64,000 nt of DNA from Streptomyces spinosisporus (GCF_022698145.1 NZ_JALDAX010000028.1:1-64000), one strand, 5' to 3'. Positions 54,043-62,278 are shown, numbered from the stretch's first letter. Notes: generated by a model not told the origin, from the sequence alone. Numbers and translations: made by a program.

Positions 54043-54885
54043 TCACCCGGCGGGGATTTGGTTCTTCAGGAGCGGTGGTGTCGCGGAGCAGAAGACGCAG
54101 CGATCGCCGATGACGTCGATGCCGCACCAGTGGCAGACGCCCTGCCGTACCGAGGTGACCAGCTGGTACAGCACGGACAGGTCGGGGAGATAGGCGGCGA
54201 ACTCGATCAGCTTGCCCGTACCCCACCAGGCCTGTGACTCGGCCGGCAGCGGGGCCTCCCGTAGTCCCTGGACGCTCCAGGACTGCGCAAGGGTTGCAGT
54301 GACCCAGTCGGACTGCAGCTGTCCCTTGGCCACCAGCATCCAGGTGCCGAACTCCGGTCCGGCGAGCGCGGCCTCGGGTCCGATCCGCACCAACTGCGGT
54401 TCGGGATGCGCCAGTACGCCGAACTGGCTGCCCGGTACCCAGGACTTGGCGTGCGACTTCAGGCCCACGGGGACGCGGTCGAGCCGGGCGACGGAGGCGA
54501 GCAGCGCACCGCAGTGGATGTAGTGGGTGAGCAGCCGGCCGGCGGAGGCGAGCACCCCGGGAGACAGGTCGCAGGAGCCCAGCTGTCTCAACTGCCGGGC
54601 CAGGACGGCCAGTCCGAGCGGGGGCAGGTCGGGACGGAACAGGGCGATACGGTCGCTCTCCAGCAGCGAGCGGATGGTGTGCAGCCGCCGCTCCACCCCG
54701 CGGGAGACCGCCTGGGAGCACACGACGATGAGATGCCCGTGCTGGTCGATCAGGCCCTGCACCGTGGCGAGCGCCTGCTCCAGCGGCTGTACGTCCAGGT
54801 CCGGCAGGACGACGGCGGGCAGGGTCCGCTCATCCTGCGGTGGCAGCGCCATGTCGGCACTGGTCACGGCAATGGCAGTTGGCAC
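54043..54885 (-). CDS. Zinc-ribbon-ended hypothetical protein, first gene of the Tad operon
   Basis: A 280-residue soluble protein. Its C-terminus carries two CxxC pairs (CHWCGID and CVFCSATPP) forming a zinc ribbon. The rest is helical and Leu-rich (VERRLHTIRSLLESDRIALF, GVLASAGRLLTHYIHCGALL) without a recognised domain. Start is GTG at 54885, with GGGGAG 7 nt upstream, more likely than the upstream in-frame codon at 54936. First gene of the Tad operon, 153 bases before cpaB. Function unknown; a regulator or adaptor is possible. Confidence 0.78.
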   Translation of the reverse strand: MPTAIAVTSADMALPPQDERTLPAVVLPDLDVQPLEQALATVQGLIDQHGHLIVVCSQAVSRGVERRLHTIRSLLESDRIALFRPDLPPLGLAVLARQLRQLGSCDLSPGVLASAGRLLTHYIHCGALLASVARLDRVPVGLKSHAKSWVPGSQFGVLAHPEPQLVRIGPEAALAGPEFGTWMLVAKGQLQSDWVTATLAQSWSVQGLREAPLPAESQAWWGTGKLIEFAAYLPDLSVLYQLVTSVRQGVCHWCGIDVIGDRCVFCSATPPLLKNQIPAG

Positions 54886-55086
54886 GCGCAGCTCCCCGTG
54901 TTTCGCCGCGGGTGTACCGGTGTTACCCCGGTGCACCGAGATGACTTCACTGCGTGACTACCTCAGCACTGTATCCACGCCTCTGTGACCGGAGAACAGC
55001 GTTTCTGTAGCTGGTGGGCAACTGTCGTTTCACAAGACACGTCAAAACGGGGCAGGTTGAGCATCTCGCCGGTCCCATTGCGACTC

Positions 55087-55150
55087 TGGGCCTCCGACTG
55101 GGCCTTCGACTGGGCCTTCGATTGGGGCCCCGGGTTGGGCCCTCGGGCCC
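55087..55150. promoter_or_regulatory. Six-unit TGGGCC array between the Tad operon and the 531-residue Flp-like gene
   Basis: TGGGCC-type units start at 55087, 55099, 55111 and 55123 (12-base steps), then 55136 and 55144. It lies 80-143 bases before the ATG at 55230 and about 200 before the divergent operon start at 54885. It is the longest of the four motif clusters and has the same orientation relative to its gene as the flp array. Confidence 0.65.
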
Positions 55151-55229
55151 ACGCCGCCCGACCTCCCCCACGCCTACCGTCGCGTCCATCGGCAGCAACC
55201 ACACCACCCGCCACGGAGGAGGGGTGCGC

Positions 55230-56825
55230 ATGTCTCGCGGGGGAGGCATACGACCGCGTACACGACGCAGACAGGTCCACGACGACCGGGGCGCACCACG
55301 CGGACATCCCTACGGCGACCGGGGCGCGACCGGCACCGAGTACCTCGGGATGGTCGTGGTCAGCGCGGCGATCGTGCTCGGCATCTCGGCCACCGGCCTC
55401 GGGCAGACGATCTACGACAAGCTCAGCGCCGAGATCTGCAAGGTGGCGGGCGGCGGCAACTGCGGCAGCGGCAACGAGAGTTCCGACAAGCCGCTCACCG
55501 ACGCGGACTTCGAGCCCGCCCTGTGCCAGGTCTCCTCGGTCACCGACAAGGCCGGCTCCAAGGCCAAGATCCTTTTCTGGGAGATCGGCAACGAGTACGG
55601 CTTCCAGGAGCAGCACCTCAAGGCGAAGACGGACGTCAACCACGACGGCAAGGTCGACGACAAGGACGAGCTGGTCTATCTGACCTTCACCGACGCCGCG
55701 TCCGTCGGCGCCAAGAAGGACTTCAAACCGGGCATGAAGGTGGGCAAGTTCGGCGCCGACAAGGTGGAGCTCGGCCTCGGCATCAAGGTCACCAACGGCG
55801 ACACCTGGGTGTTCGAGAGCCCCGACGAGGCCAAGCGGTTCCGGGACGACGTCGAGAAGCTGCAGATGTACCAGATGCGGCGCGAGATGCCCGGCGGCGC
55901 GGAGGCCAGCCTCGGCGACAGCATCGCGTATCTCTTCGGGACGGGTCCGCTCAAGGACGAGGAGGAGACGGAGAAGCGGGTCAAGGACCACCTCGGCGAC
56001 AACCGCAAGATCACCTACGGCAAGGTGGGCCTGGACGCCTCCGCGTCCGCGGGCATCAAGTTCTCCCTGGCCGACGAGAAGAAGCTCAGCGCCACGCTCG
56101 GCGGGAACTTCAAGTACTCGCCCGAGGTGACCTGGACGGACAACGCCTACAAGAACACCAAGTCGTACACCTACTCCTCGTCGATCGAGTACGGCACGAA
56201 AGTGGGCTACGACGCAGGGCCCCTCAGCGGCGAGTACTCGGCCTCCCGCACCCAGACCGGCACCGTCACGGTCACCTACGACAAGGGGACCGGGAAGCTG
56301 GTCCGGATCGACATGACCCGCACGGTCGAGGACGGCGGGCAGAAGGACGGCGCCAAGGTCGGCGGCGACAACGGCAAGGAGAAGAAGGACAAGCGGGGCG
56401 GCAGCGTCGGCGAGAAGGGCACGGACAGCTCCACCGGCATCGAGATCGTCACCAACTCCGTCAGCTTCGACCCCGGCGCGAAGGGCGACAAGGACCGGGC
56501 GATCGCCGAGCAGTGGCTGGACGGCAACAACGAGCAGATCGCCACGCCGTTCCAGTACATGTTCGACGGCCACGCCCCGACGAGCCGGCCGGGCGCCGAC
56601 GACCCCTTCGGGCAGCTGATGTTCGACAAGGGCCGGTCCAGCCGTATGACCTACACGGGCGAGGTCAACGCGGCCGAGTACGGCTTCGAACTGAACCTCG
56701 GCCTGAGCCTCGGTCTGTCGGTCAGCACCGAGAAGAAGTCCGAGACGCTCGACGACGCGCAGTTCCTGGGCGCCCCCCGCGGCACCAGCCGCACCTACCT
56801 TCCCTACAGCTACTGTGCGAACTGA
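55230..56825 (+). CDS. Large Flp-fold protein with EF-hand-like calcium loop and beta-rich body
   Basis: A 531-residue protein of unknown function. After a basic leader comes the Flp signature G32-ATGT-E37-Y38 with the helix MVVVSAAIVLGISATGLG, then C70 and C78. The exposed region has a calcium-loop motif DVNHDGKVDDKDE (135-147), a charged helical part (about 180-270), a beta-rich part rich in Gly/Ser/Thr/Tyr (about 275-410) and an Asp/Gly/Lys linker (about 415-440). GGAGGAGGGG precedes the ATG at 55230. Upstream lies the TGGGCC array, suggesting co-regulation with Tad pili. It could be a pilus-linked adhesin or tip protein. Confidence 0.85.
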   Translation: MSRGGGIRPRTRRRQVHDDRGAPRGHPYGDRGATGTEYLGMVVVSAAIVLGISATGLGQTIYDKLSAEICKVAGGGNCGSGNESSDKPLTDADFEPALCQVSSVTDKAGSKAKILFWEIGNEYGFQEQHLKAKTDVNHDGKVDDKDELVYLTFTDAASVGAKKDFKPGMKVGKFGADKVELGLGIKVTNGDTWVFESPDEAKRFRDDVEKLQMYQMRREMPGGAEASLGDSIAYLFGTGPLKDEEETEKRVKDHLGDNRKITYGKVGLDASASAGIKFSLADEKKLSATLGGNFKYSPEVTWTDNAYKNTKSYTYSSSIEYGTKVGYDAGPLSGEYSASRTQTGTVTVTYDKGTGKLVRIDMTRTVEDGGQKDGAKVGGDNGKEKKDKRGGSVGEKGTDSSTGIEIVTNSVSFDPGAKGDKDRAIAEQWLDGNNEQIATPFQYMFDGHAPTSRPGADDPFGQLMFDKGRSSRMTYTGEVNAAEYGFELNLGLSLGLSVSTEKKSETLDDAQFLGAPRGTSRTYLPYSYCAN

Positions 56826-56845
56826 CGAGAGGGGAGCTCCCGCTG

Positions 56846-57418
56846 ATGAAGACCCGCCGTACGCTCCTGGCCGCCGGCCTGCTGACCGCGCTGACCGCGT
56901 TGCTCGCCGGCTGCGGCGACGGGGGCTCGGACTCCGCCGCCGTGCCCGACGGTTGGGGGACGCTGAAGACCAAGGGCGTCGATGTGTCGTACCCGAAGGG
57001 CTCCGACGGGTACCAGGAGCAGAGCGGCGCCGAGCGCAGCAAGTACAACGCGGCCGCTGCGGTCCGTACCGAGGACGGCCGGACCGTCTCGATCATCACC
57101 GTCCAACTCGGCTTCACGCAGGCGGACTCGGCCGAGCAGGCCGCCATCGGCGCGGAGGCCGGAATCCAGATGGGCGCGAGCGTCAAGGGCGACAAGGACG
57201 TGAAGCTGGCCGGCACGGACGAGGCCAAGCGGATCGACTTCTCCTTCAAGTCGGCGGGCCAGGACGACGATCCGCCCAAGGGCACACCGGTCAAGGGCGT
57301 GATCCTCACGGGCCTGGACTCCTCCGACACGACCTTCGCCATCCGCATCGACGCGGTCGCGGGCAAGCTCTCGGACGCGGACCTGAACAGGATCATCAAG
57401 TCGGTGGAGGTGCACTAG
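56846..57418 (+). CDS. Lipoprotein downstream of the Flp-like protein
   Basis: A 190-residue lipoprotein: signal MKTRRTLLAAGLLTAL with lipobox LLAGC (C22), then a domain with GVDVSYPKGSDGYQEQ, TEDGRTVSIITVQLGFTQAD and a C-terminal DLNRIIKSVEVH, reminiscent of PsbP/Mog1-like lipoproteins. GAGGGGAG precedes the ATG, 20 nt after the stop of the preceding gene; the downstream gene starts 2 nt after its stop. It probably serves the same surface structure. Confidence 0.82.
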   Translation: MKTRRTLLAAGLLTALTALLAGCGDGGSDSAAVPDGWGTLKTKGVDVSYPKGSDGYQEQSGAERSKYNAAAAVRTEDGRTVSIITVQLGFTQADSAEQAAIGAEAGIQMGASVKGDKDVKLAGTDEAKRIDFSFKSAGQDDDPPKGTPVKGVILTGLDSSDTTFAIRIDAVAGKLSDADLNRIIKSVEVH

Positions 57419-57420
57419 CC

Positions 57421-57861
57421 GTGCACGTACCGGGTGGTGGATACGTCGTACTCGTCCTGCTCATCGCCCTGTTCGGGGCGATCGCCCTGAAGTACGCGAG
57501 GCGCCTTGCGACCGTGGCGCGGGTGCTGCGACGCGGGGAGCGCGCGCCCGGGGAGTGCGTCCGCGTGGAGAGTGAGCCGTACAACCGCTCGGACGCCACC
57601 CGTCACTTCTTCGCCTTCTCCACGGCCGACGGCACGCGGGTCGAGTTCGAGGACCTGGCGAGCTGGTCGACCGACGAGGGCACACCGGTCACCGTCACCT
57701 ACGACCCGCGCGACCCGCAGGGCACGGCGACGGTCGCGGGCCGGGGCACCTGGTCACCGGTCCTCCAGGCCCTGGCCCTGACGTTGGGCTGCGGCCTGGC
57801 GGCGCTGGGCTTCACGATCCTGCTCTGCTACGAGGCTTTCGGGTCCTTCGGAGGCGGCTGA
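57421..57861 (+). CDS. DUF3592-like membrane protein
   Basis: A 146-residue protein with a helix at each end (about 7-25 and 115-138) around a beta-rich central domain (AFSTADGTRVEFEDLASWST, GTPVTVTYDPRDPQGTATV), the usual DUF3592 arrangement. The GTG start at 57421 lies 2 nt after the lipoprotein stop. Its TGA overlaps the ATG of the next gene by one base. Function unknown. Confidence 0.8.
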   Translation: MHVPGGGYVVLVLLIALFGAIALKYARRLATVARVLRRGERAPGECVRVESEPYNRSDATRHFFAFSTADGTRVEFEDLASWSTDEGTPVTVTYDPRDPQGTATVAGRGTWSPVLQALALTLGCGLAALGFTILLCYEAFGSFGGG

Positions 57862-58256
57862 TGGCTCTCATACGTTCCTGGGCCGTGGGCGTGCTCGTGC
57901 TCGTGGTCACCGAGTTCATCCAGGTCAGCGCGGTCTACGACAAGGTGGTGGGCCCCGAGGGTGTCGACTCCTTCGGCACGGCCCTGGCCTTCGTGCACAT
58001 CCCGAACCTGTTCTGCGTGGTCCTTGCGACCTGGGCCGCCGCGCGGGTGCATCCGCAGCCGTGGCGCCATGTGCCCGTACACCATGTGGCGGCGGCGTGC
58101 GCGGTACCGGCGGCGGGGCAGCTGCTGGTCCTCTCGCTGCGGCCCGACGTGGTCAGCGTCTCCAGTCTCGCGCTGTGGATGTCGACGGGGGTGCTGCTGG
58201 CGGGGTGCTCGATGGGGTTGCTGTTGGACAAGTGGTGGGAGGGGCGGGAGGCGTGA
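57861..58256 (+). CDS. Hypothetical four-helix membrane protein
   Basis: A 131-residue integral membrane protein with four hydrophobic segments (about 5-22, 45-60, 75-93, 105-122) and short polar loops. No family is recognised. The start overlaps the preceding stop codon (TGATG), so this is the last gene of the four-gene unit that begins with the Flp-like protein. Confidence 0.75.
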   Translation: MALIRSWAVGVLVLVVTEFIQVSAVYDKVVGPEGVDSFGTALAFVHIPNLFCVVLATWAAARVHPQPWRHVPVHHVAAACAVPAAGQLLVLSLRPDVVSVSSLALWMSTGVLLAGCSMGLLLDKWWEGREA

Positions 58257-58327
58257 GGGTCCGGGTGCGCGCGAGCGCGACCGAACACCTGTGAATCCGG
58301 AGGCTGTTGGCTGTGAGTCTGGGGAAG

Positions 58328-58376
58328 TTGGTCTGGACCTCTTGACAGCTCAATTGGTCTGGACCAACTTGTTGTC
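58328..58376 (+). promoter_or_regulatory. Promoter with two DasR-type operators at the chitinase gene
   Basis: TTGGTCTGGACCTC (58328-58341) and TTGGTCTGGACCAA (58354-58367) resemble the DasR site (consensus about ACTGGTCTAGACCACT). Between them lies TTGACA (58342-58347), 17 bases before CAACTT (58365-58370), which is itself 6 nt before the ATG at 58377. No Shine-Dalgarno. The operators overlap the core promoter, so DasR (an N-acetylglucosamine-sensing GntR regulator) would block it. Confidence 0.75.
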
Positions 58377-60068
58377 ATGTCCCCTCACATCAGATCGGCA
58401 CGGCTCTGGGCCTCAGTGGCCACCGCCGCCCTCGCCCTGTCCTTCGCGGGCGCGGGCCAGGCGTCCGCAGCGGACGTCAACAACGCCAGGAACTCCGGCT
58501 TCGAATCCGGCCTCGGCAACTGGACGTGCAGCGCCAACAGCGGCACGACCGTCTCCTCCCCGGTGCACGGCGGCACGGCCGCACTGAAGGCCACGCCCGC
58601 CGGGCAGGACAACGCGCAGTGCACCCAGTCCGTCGCGGTCAAGCCCAACTCGACGTACTCACTGAGCGCCTGGGTCCAGGGCGGCTACACCTACCTCGGC
58701 GTGACCGGCACCGGCACGACGGACGTCTCGACGTGGACCCCCGACTCGTCGAGCTGGAAGCAGCTGACGACGAGCTTCACCACCGGCTCGTCGACCACGT
58801 CGGTGACGGTGTACACCCACGGCTGGTACGGCCAGGCGCCGTACTACGCCGACGACGTGTCGGTGTACGGCCCCGACGGGGGCGGCGGCAGCGACCCGAA
58901 CCCCACGGTCCCGGCGACCCCGGCCGGCCTGTCCGTCTCCTCCACGACCTCGTCCTCGGCATCACTGTCGTGGAACGCCGTGTCGGGCGCCACGGGTTAC
59001 AACGTCTACCGCAACGGTACGAAGGTGACGGCGGTGACCGGCACATCGGCGACCGTGACGGGCCTCGCGGCCTCCACCTCGTACTCCTTCCAGGTCACGG
59101 CGACCAACTCGGCCGGTGAGTCGGCCAAGTCGACGGCGGTGACCGCGACGACCACCTCCGGCGGGGGCAACGACGGCATCGCCCTGCCCAAGCACGCGGT
59201 GACCGGCTACTGGCAGAACTTCAACAACGGCGCGACGGTCCAGAAGCTCTCGGACGTCTCCTCGCAGTACGACATCATCGCGGTGGCCTTCGCGGACGCC
59301 ACGACGACGCCGGGTGCGGTGACCTTCAACCTGGACTCCGCGGGGCTCGGCGGCTACAGCGTCGACCAGTTCAAGGCGGACATCAAGGCGAAGCAGGCCG
59401 CGGGCAAGAAGGTCATCGTGTCCGTCGGCGGCCAGAACGGCACGATCTCGGTCAACGACTCGACGTCGGCCACGAACTTCGCCAACTCGGTGTACTCGCT
59501 GATGCAGACGTACGGCTTCGACGGCGTGGACATCGACCTGGAGAACGGCCTCAACGCCACCTACATGTCGCAGGCGCTGCACTCGCTCGCGTCGAAGGCG
59601 GGGTCGTCGCTCGTCCTGACGATGGCACCGCAGACGATCGACATGCAGTCGACGTCGAACTCGTACTTCCAGACGGCGCTCAACGTGAAGGACATCCTCA
59701 CGGTCGTCAACATGCAGTACTACAACAGCGGTTCGATGCTGGGCTGCGACGGCAAGGTCTACAGCCAGGGCTCGGTCGACTTCCTCACGGCCCTCGCCTG
59801 CATCCAGCTCGAAGGCGGCCTCTCCCCCTCCCAGGTGGGCCTCGGCCTCCCGGCCTCCACCAGCGCAGCGGGCAGCGGCTACGTCTCCCCCACAGTCGTC
59901 AACAACGCCCTCGACTGCCTCACCAAGGGCACGGGCTGCGGCTCCTTCAAGCCGTCGAAGACGTACCCCGACCTCCGCGGCGCGATGACGTGGTCGACGA
60001 ACTGGGATGCGTCGGCGGGGAGTTCATGGTCGAACACGGTGGGGGCACACGTGCACGCGCTGCCGTAA
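58377..60068 (+). CDS. Secreted GH18 chitinase with CBM and FnIII domains
   Basis: A 563-residue exoenzyme. The signal peptide ends near 31 (AGAGQASA), followed by a carbohydrate-binding module (about 32-163), a Gly/Asp linker, an FnIII domain (about 176-262) and a GH18 catalytic domain (about 272-562) with DGVDIDLE (382-389, catalytic Glu 389). It hydrolyses chitin outside the cell. It is controlled by the DasR operators immediately upstream and ends in a normal GH18 C-terminus with a Trp in the final barrel strand (GAMTWSTNWDAS). Confidence 0.95.
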   Translation: MSPHIRSARLWASVATAALALSFAGAGQASAADVNNARNSGFESGLGNWTCSANSGTTVSSPVHGGTAALKATPAGQDNAQCTQSVAVKPNSTYSLSAWVQGGYTYLGVTGTGTTDVSTWTPDSSSWKQLTTSFTTGSSTTSVTVYTHGWYGQAPYYADDVSVYGPDGGGGSDPNPTVPATPAGLSVSSTTSSSASLSWNAVSGATGYNVYRNGTKVTAVTGTSATVTGLAASTSYSFQVTATNSAGESAKSTAVTATTTSGGGNDGIALPKHAVTGYWQNFNNGATVQKLSDVSSQYDIIAVAFADATTTPGAVTFNLDSAGLGGYSVDQFKADIKAKQAAGKKVIVSVGGQNGTISVNDSTSATNFANSVYSLMQTYGFDGVDIDLENGLNATYMSQALHSLASKAGSSLVLTMAPQTIDMQSTSNSYFQTALNVKDILTVVNMQYYNSGSMLGCDGKVYSQGSVDFLTALACIQLEGGLSPSQVGLGLPASTSAAGSGYVSPTVVNNALDCLTKGTGCGSFKPSKTYPDLRGAMTWSTNWDASAGSSWSNTVGAHVHALP

Positions 60069-60132
60069 CCGAGCGGTTCTCTGGTGCCCTTGCCCACGTG
60101 ATGGTGGGTCAAGGGCACCGTCCGCTCCCGCT

Positions 60133-60426
60133 TCAGAAACTCCCGGAGGCGAGATAGGCACGGGATTTCACCAGCTCAACGGCGGAAGCCCGGAAGCTGA
60201 TGCCGGAATCCCCGGACCCGAGAGACGTACCCTGCCGGCAAACCCGAACACCCGTCACGCCTGTGAAAACGAAATAGAACTCGAAGGCGTTGGACCCCGT
60301 GGGGCGTTCTCGCGTCTCGAACCCCAAGGTCGCGGAGCTGCCACGCTCGTCGAAGTGCACGTAGAAGAGCCGGCATGTGTCCAAGAACCCATCAGAAGGC
60401 AGAAGCTCCCGCCAGTCAGCGTCCAT
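60133..60426 (-). CDS. Small hypothetical protein of the Imm50-type operon
   Basis: A 97-residue protein. The core FYVHFDERGSSATLGFETRE followed by FEFYFVFTGVTGVRVCRQG alternates in a beta-rich way that resembles part of the Imm50 fold in its neighbour. It overlaps the upstream gene by 11 nt, so it is the last of a four-gene coupled operon. A truncated second Imm50-like protein is a possibility. No toxin partner is present. Confidence 0.7.
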   Translation of the reverse strand: MDADWRELLPSDGFLDTCRLFYVHFDERGSSATLGFETRERPTGSNAFEFYFVFTGVTGVRVCRQGTSLGSGDSGISFRASAVELVKSRAYLASGSF

Positions 60427-60913
60427 AGAACGTGTACACCTCCGTTCCGGGAAGACTCTCGTACAGCCGGGTGTCCACCTTGCTCACAAAGCGGTGAGGA
60501 CCACTGTCCGTACCGTCCGCCTGCGCCTTGAACGCACTCACATGACTGAGCGTCGCGAGATCATGGCACTCGAACTCCAGGGCCACGCCACGCCCTTCGA
60601 CGGAAACACGCATTCGCTTCTCATCGCCGTAAGGCTCCATCACCACGTCACCGGACGTCGGCGGAACCCAGCGGGCGAGCGAAACTTCCGTCACGTCCAG
60701 GAACGCCAACTGACACTGGACCGCGTCCATCCCGGCGTCGAGCCACTCCCGAGGCGCCCCTGCCGGAAAGGACGGCAGATCGACGCGAAGCGTGACGGTA
60801 GGCCCGATGGGGCTCAGATTGACGGACCTGATCGCGACGCCGCGCAGGTCGGGAACGCTGCCGTAGAGCGACAGAAGCGCCTCGGGATTCACCAGCCGGC
60901 TTTCAAGGGTCAT
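60416..60913 (-). CDS. Imm50-like immunity protein
   Basis: A 165-residue cytoplasmic protein that fits Imm50: NPEALLSLYGSVPDLRGVAI, a strand pair SVNLSPIGPTVTLRVDLPSF then REWLDAGMDAVQCQLAFLDV. From family knowledge, Imm50 members neutralise toxins of polymorphic systems. Overlaps the upstream gene by 4 nt (ATGA). No toxin gene accompanies it, so it may be orphan immunity against effectors of competitors. The family call is by eye. Confidence 0.75.
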   Translation of the reverse strand: MTLESRLVNPEALLSLYGSVPDLRGVAIRSVNLSPIGPTVTLRVDLPSFPAGAPREWLDAGMDAVQCQLAFLDVTEVSLARWVPPTSGDVVMEPYGDEKRMRVSVEGRGVALEFECHDLATLSHVSAFKAQADGTDSGPHRFVSKVDTRLYESLPGTEVYTFYGR

Positions 60914-61425
60914 ACAGACAGCACTCCGGCAGCATCGTCCTGGGAAAGCTCCAACAGTGCCTCGTGCGCGAACACATCCAGATCGTCCGCATATCGGGGC
61001 AGATCAGGACGGTCGGAGCAGAAGGTGATGTACGCGGTGAGAATCTCATCGTCGAGCCCACCGCTGGACAGCGAAACATACCCGCGCACTGGCCACTTCC
61101 GCCCCTCCGGCACCGCCGCCAGGGCGGAGCAGGCATAGCCGAGAGAGCGGCGCAACAACATCTCGATCCGCTCGGTCCCTGATCGCGGAAGGTCGTAGTC
61201 CACCATGCCGCGGCCGTTCACCGCCGCCTCGTGCTGGACTACGTCCTCAAACTCCCGCGTACCGCCCCCGGAGTAGCCGGACCGCAGCAGCTTCAGAAGT
61301 TGCGCATCACCCTCCACGATCCACCCTCCCCGCACCACGGCGAGGAACTGCTCCGGCACGTCCTCTTCCCGAGCCCGAGGTGCGCGGCCTCCGAGAAGAG
61401 CGGACATCCGGGTATTCATCCTCAC
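60910..61425 (-). CDS. Hypothetical protein of the orphan immunity operon
   Basis: A 171-residue soluble protein without recognised domains: an N-terminal Arg-rich stretch, EQFLAVVRGGWIVEGDAQLL, ERIEMLLRRSLGYACSALAA and an acidic C-terminus. Coupled at both ends: its GTG start overlaps the preceding gene's stop (GTGA), and its stop overlaps the next start (ATGA). Role presumably shared with the Imm50-like neighbour. Confidence 0.72.
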   Translation of the reverse strand: MRMNTRMSALLGGRAPRAREEDVPEQFLAVVRGGWIVEGDAQLLKLLRSGYSGGGTREFEDVVQHEAAVNGRGMVDYDLPRSGTERIEMLLRRSLGYACSALAAVPEGRKWPVRGYVSLSSGGLDDEILTAYITFCSDRPDLPRYADDLDVFAHEALLELSQDDAAGVLSV

Positions 61426-62072
61426 GCGGTATGGTCCAGCCAGCGGGTCAAGGCCTCACGCGTCCGTGAAGGGATGGCTTCATTGCGGGTCATACTGACC
61501 CCCATCTCCCTGAAGGACGACACCTGTTCCGCGTGCTGCAAGCACACGATATCCGTCCATTTCTGCCCCTGTGACCCTCGCACGATGACGGTGCCATCGA
61601 GCGAGAGCATCACAAAATCCGGATGCCCGAGACCCCGCCCCGTCACCTGGGCCTCAGCTCCGGCCCCGGCAAGGTCCCACTCGGATCGCAACGACACCTC
61701 CGCCCACCACGAGACCTGCTGCGTATCCCCGTCCTGACCACTTGTGGTCATCGTCGTCGCCGCCGCAACGAAGAACCGCGGATCCTCCCTGTCGAACAAC
61801 CCTCGGCCCGCGCAGAGCAGATACCACTCGCGATTCACCCGCTCCCGGAAATCCTCCGCACCGTTCTCCACACTCACGGCCCACTCCCGACCACCAGCAG
61901 CCGCCGAATCCGCAAACGCAGCTAGGCGTGGCGGCACAAGCGGAGCGGAGACGTCTGCCATACCCAGGTAATTCAGTCCCGCCGCGGCAAGCCTCTGCGT
62001 CAAGCCGGCTTCCTGCACGAAGATCCCTTCGATTGCACAACGAGGAGTCGTGAGCGGCCCCCAGTCCAGCAC
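61422..62072 (-). CDS. Probable disrupted hypothetical protein, downstream part
   Basis: About 216 codons of good codon bias, reading VLDWGPLTTPRCAIEGIFVQ and later RFFVAAATTMTTS, STDLAGAG-like and QKWTDIVCLQHAEQVSS segments. No domain is recognised. The frame is open upstream to 62216, but that part has poor codon bias, whereas a different frame (62082-62278) has good bias. A single extra C in the C4 tract at 62081-62084 would join them. The start at 62072 (GTG) is therefore only the most downstream plausible one. Confidence 0.55.
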   Translation of the reverse strand: MLDWGPLTTPRCAIEGIFVQEAGLTQRLAAAGLNYLGMADVSAPLVPPRLAAFADSAAAGGREWAVSVENGAEDFRERVNREWYLLCAGRGLFDREDPRFFVAAATTMTTSGQDGDTQQVSWWAEVSLRSEWDLAGAGAEAQVTGRGLGHPDFVMLSLDGTVIVRGSQGQKWTDIVCLQHAEQVSSFREMGVSMTRNEAIPSRTREALTRWLDHTA

Positions 62073-62278
62073 GGCAATCGCCCCATGGTGTCGCCCCAGA
62101 GGGCCAAGCCATCCTCTCCGTCCTCCATGGCGAGCTGGGCGCCGGTAGCCGCGCCGGGCGGCATCCTGATGCGCAGGCAGACGCGCTCGATGGTGAGCTT
62201 GCCAAAAGATCGCCAAGCCCGCCCACGGGTCGGCCCTGAGCTGGACCTATACCTGGCCCCGGACCCGAGTGTCGCCGA
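62073..62278 (-). pseudogene. Upstream fragment in another frame, joined to the previous gene by a 1-base frameshift
   Basis: On the minus strand the frame reads FGKLTIERVCLRIRMPPGAA then TGAQLAMEDGEDGLALWGDT, with a high-GC third position. It runs into the C4 tract 62081-62084; adding one base gives GDTMGAIAVLDWGPLTTP and restores a continuous protein with the downstream gene. No good start codon is visible before it, and it starts immediately after the Lrp gene stop, so the 5' end may also be lost. Confidence 0.55.
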
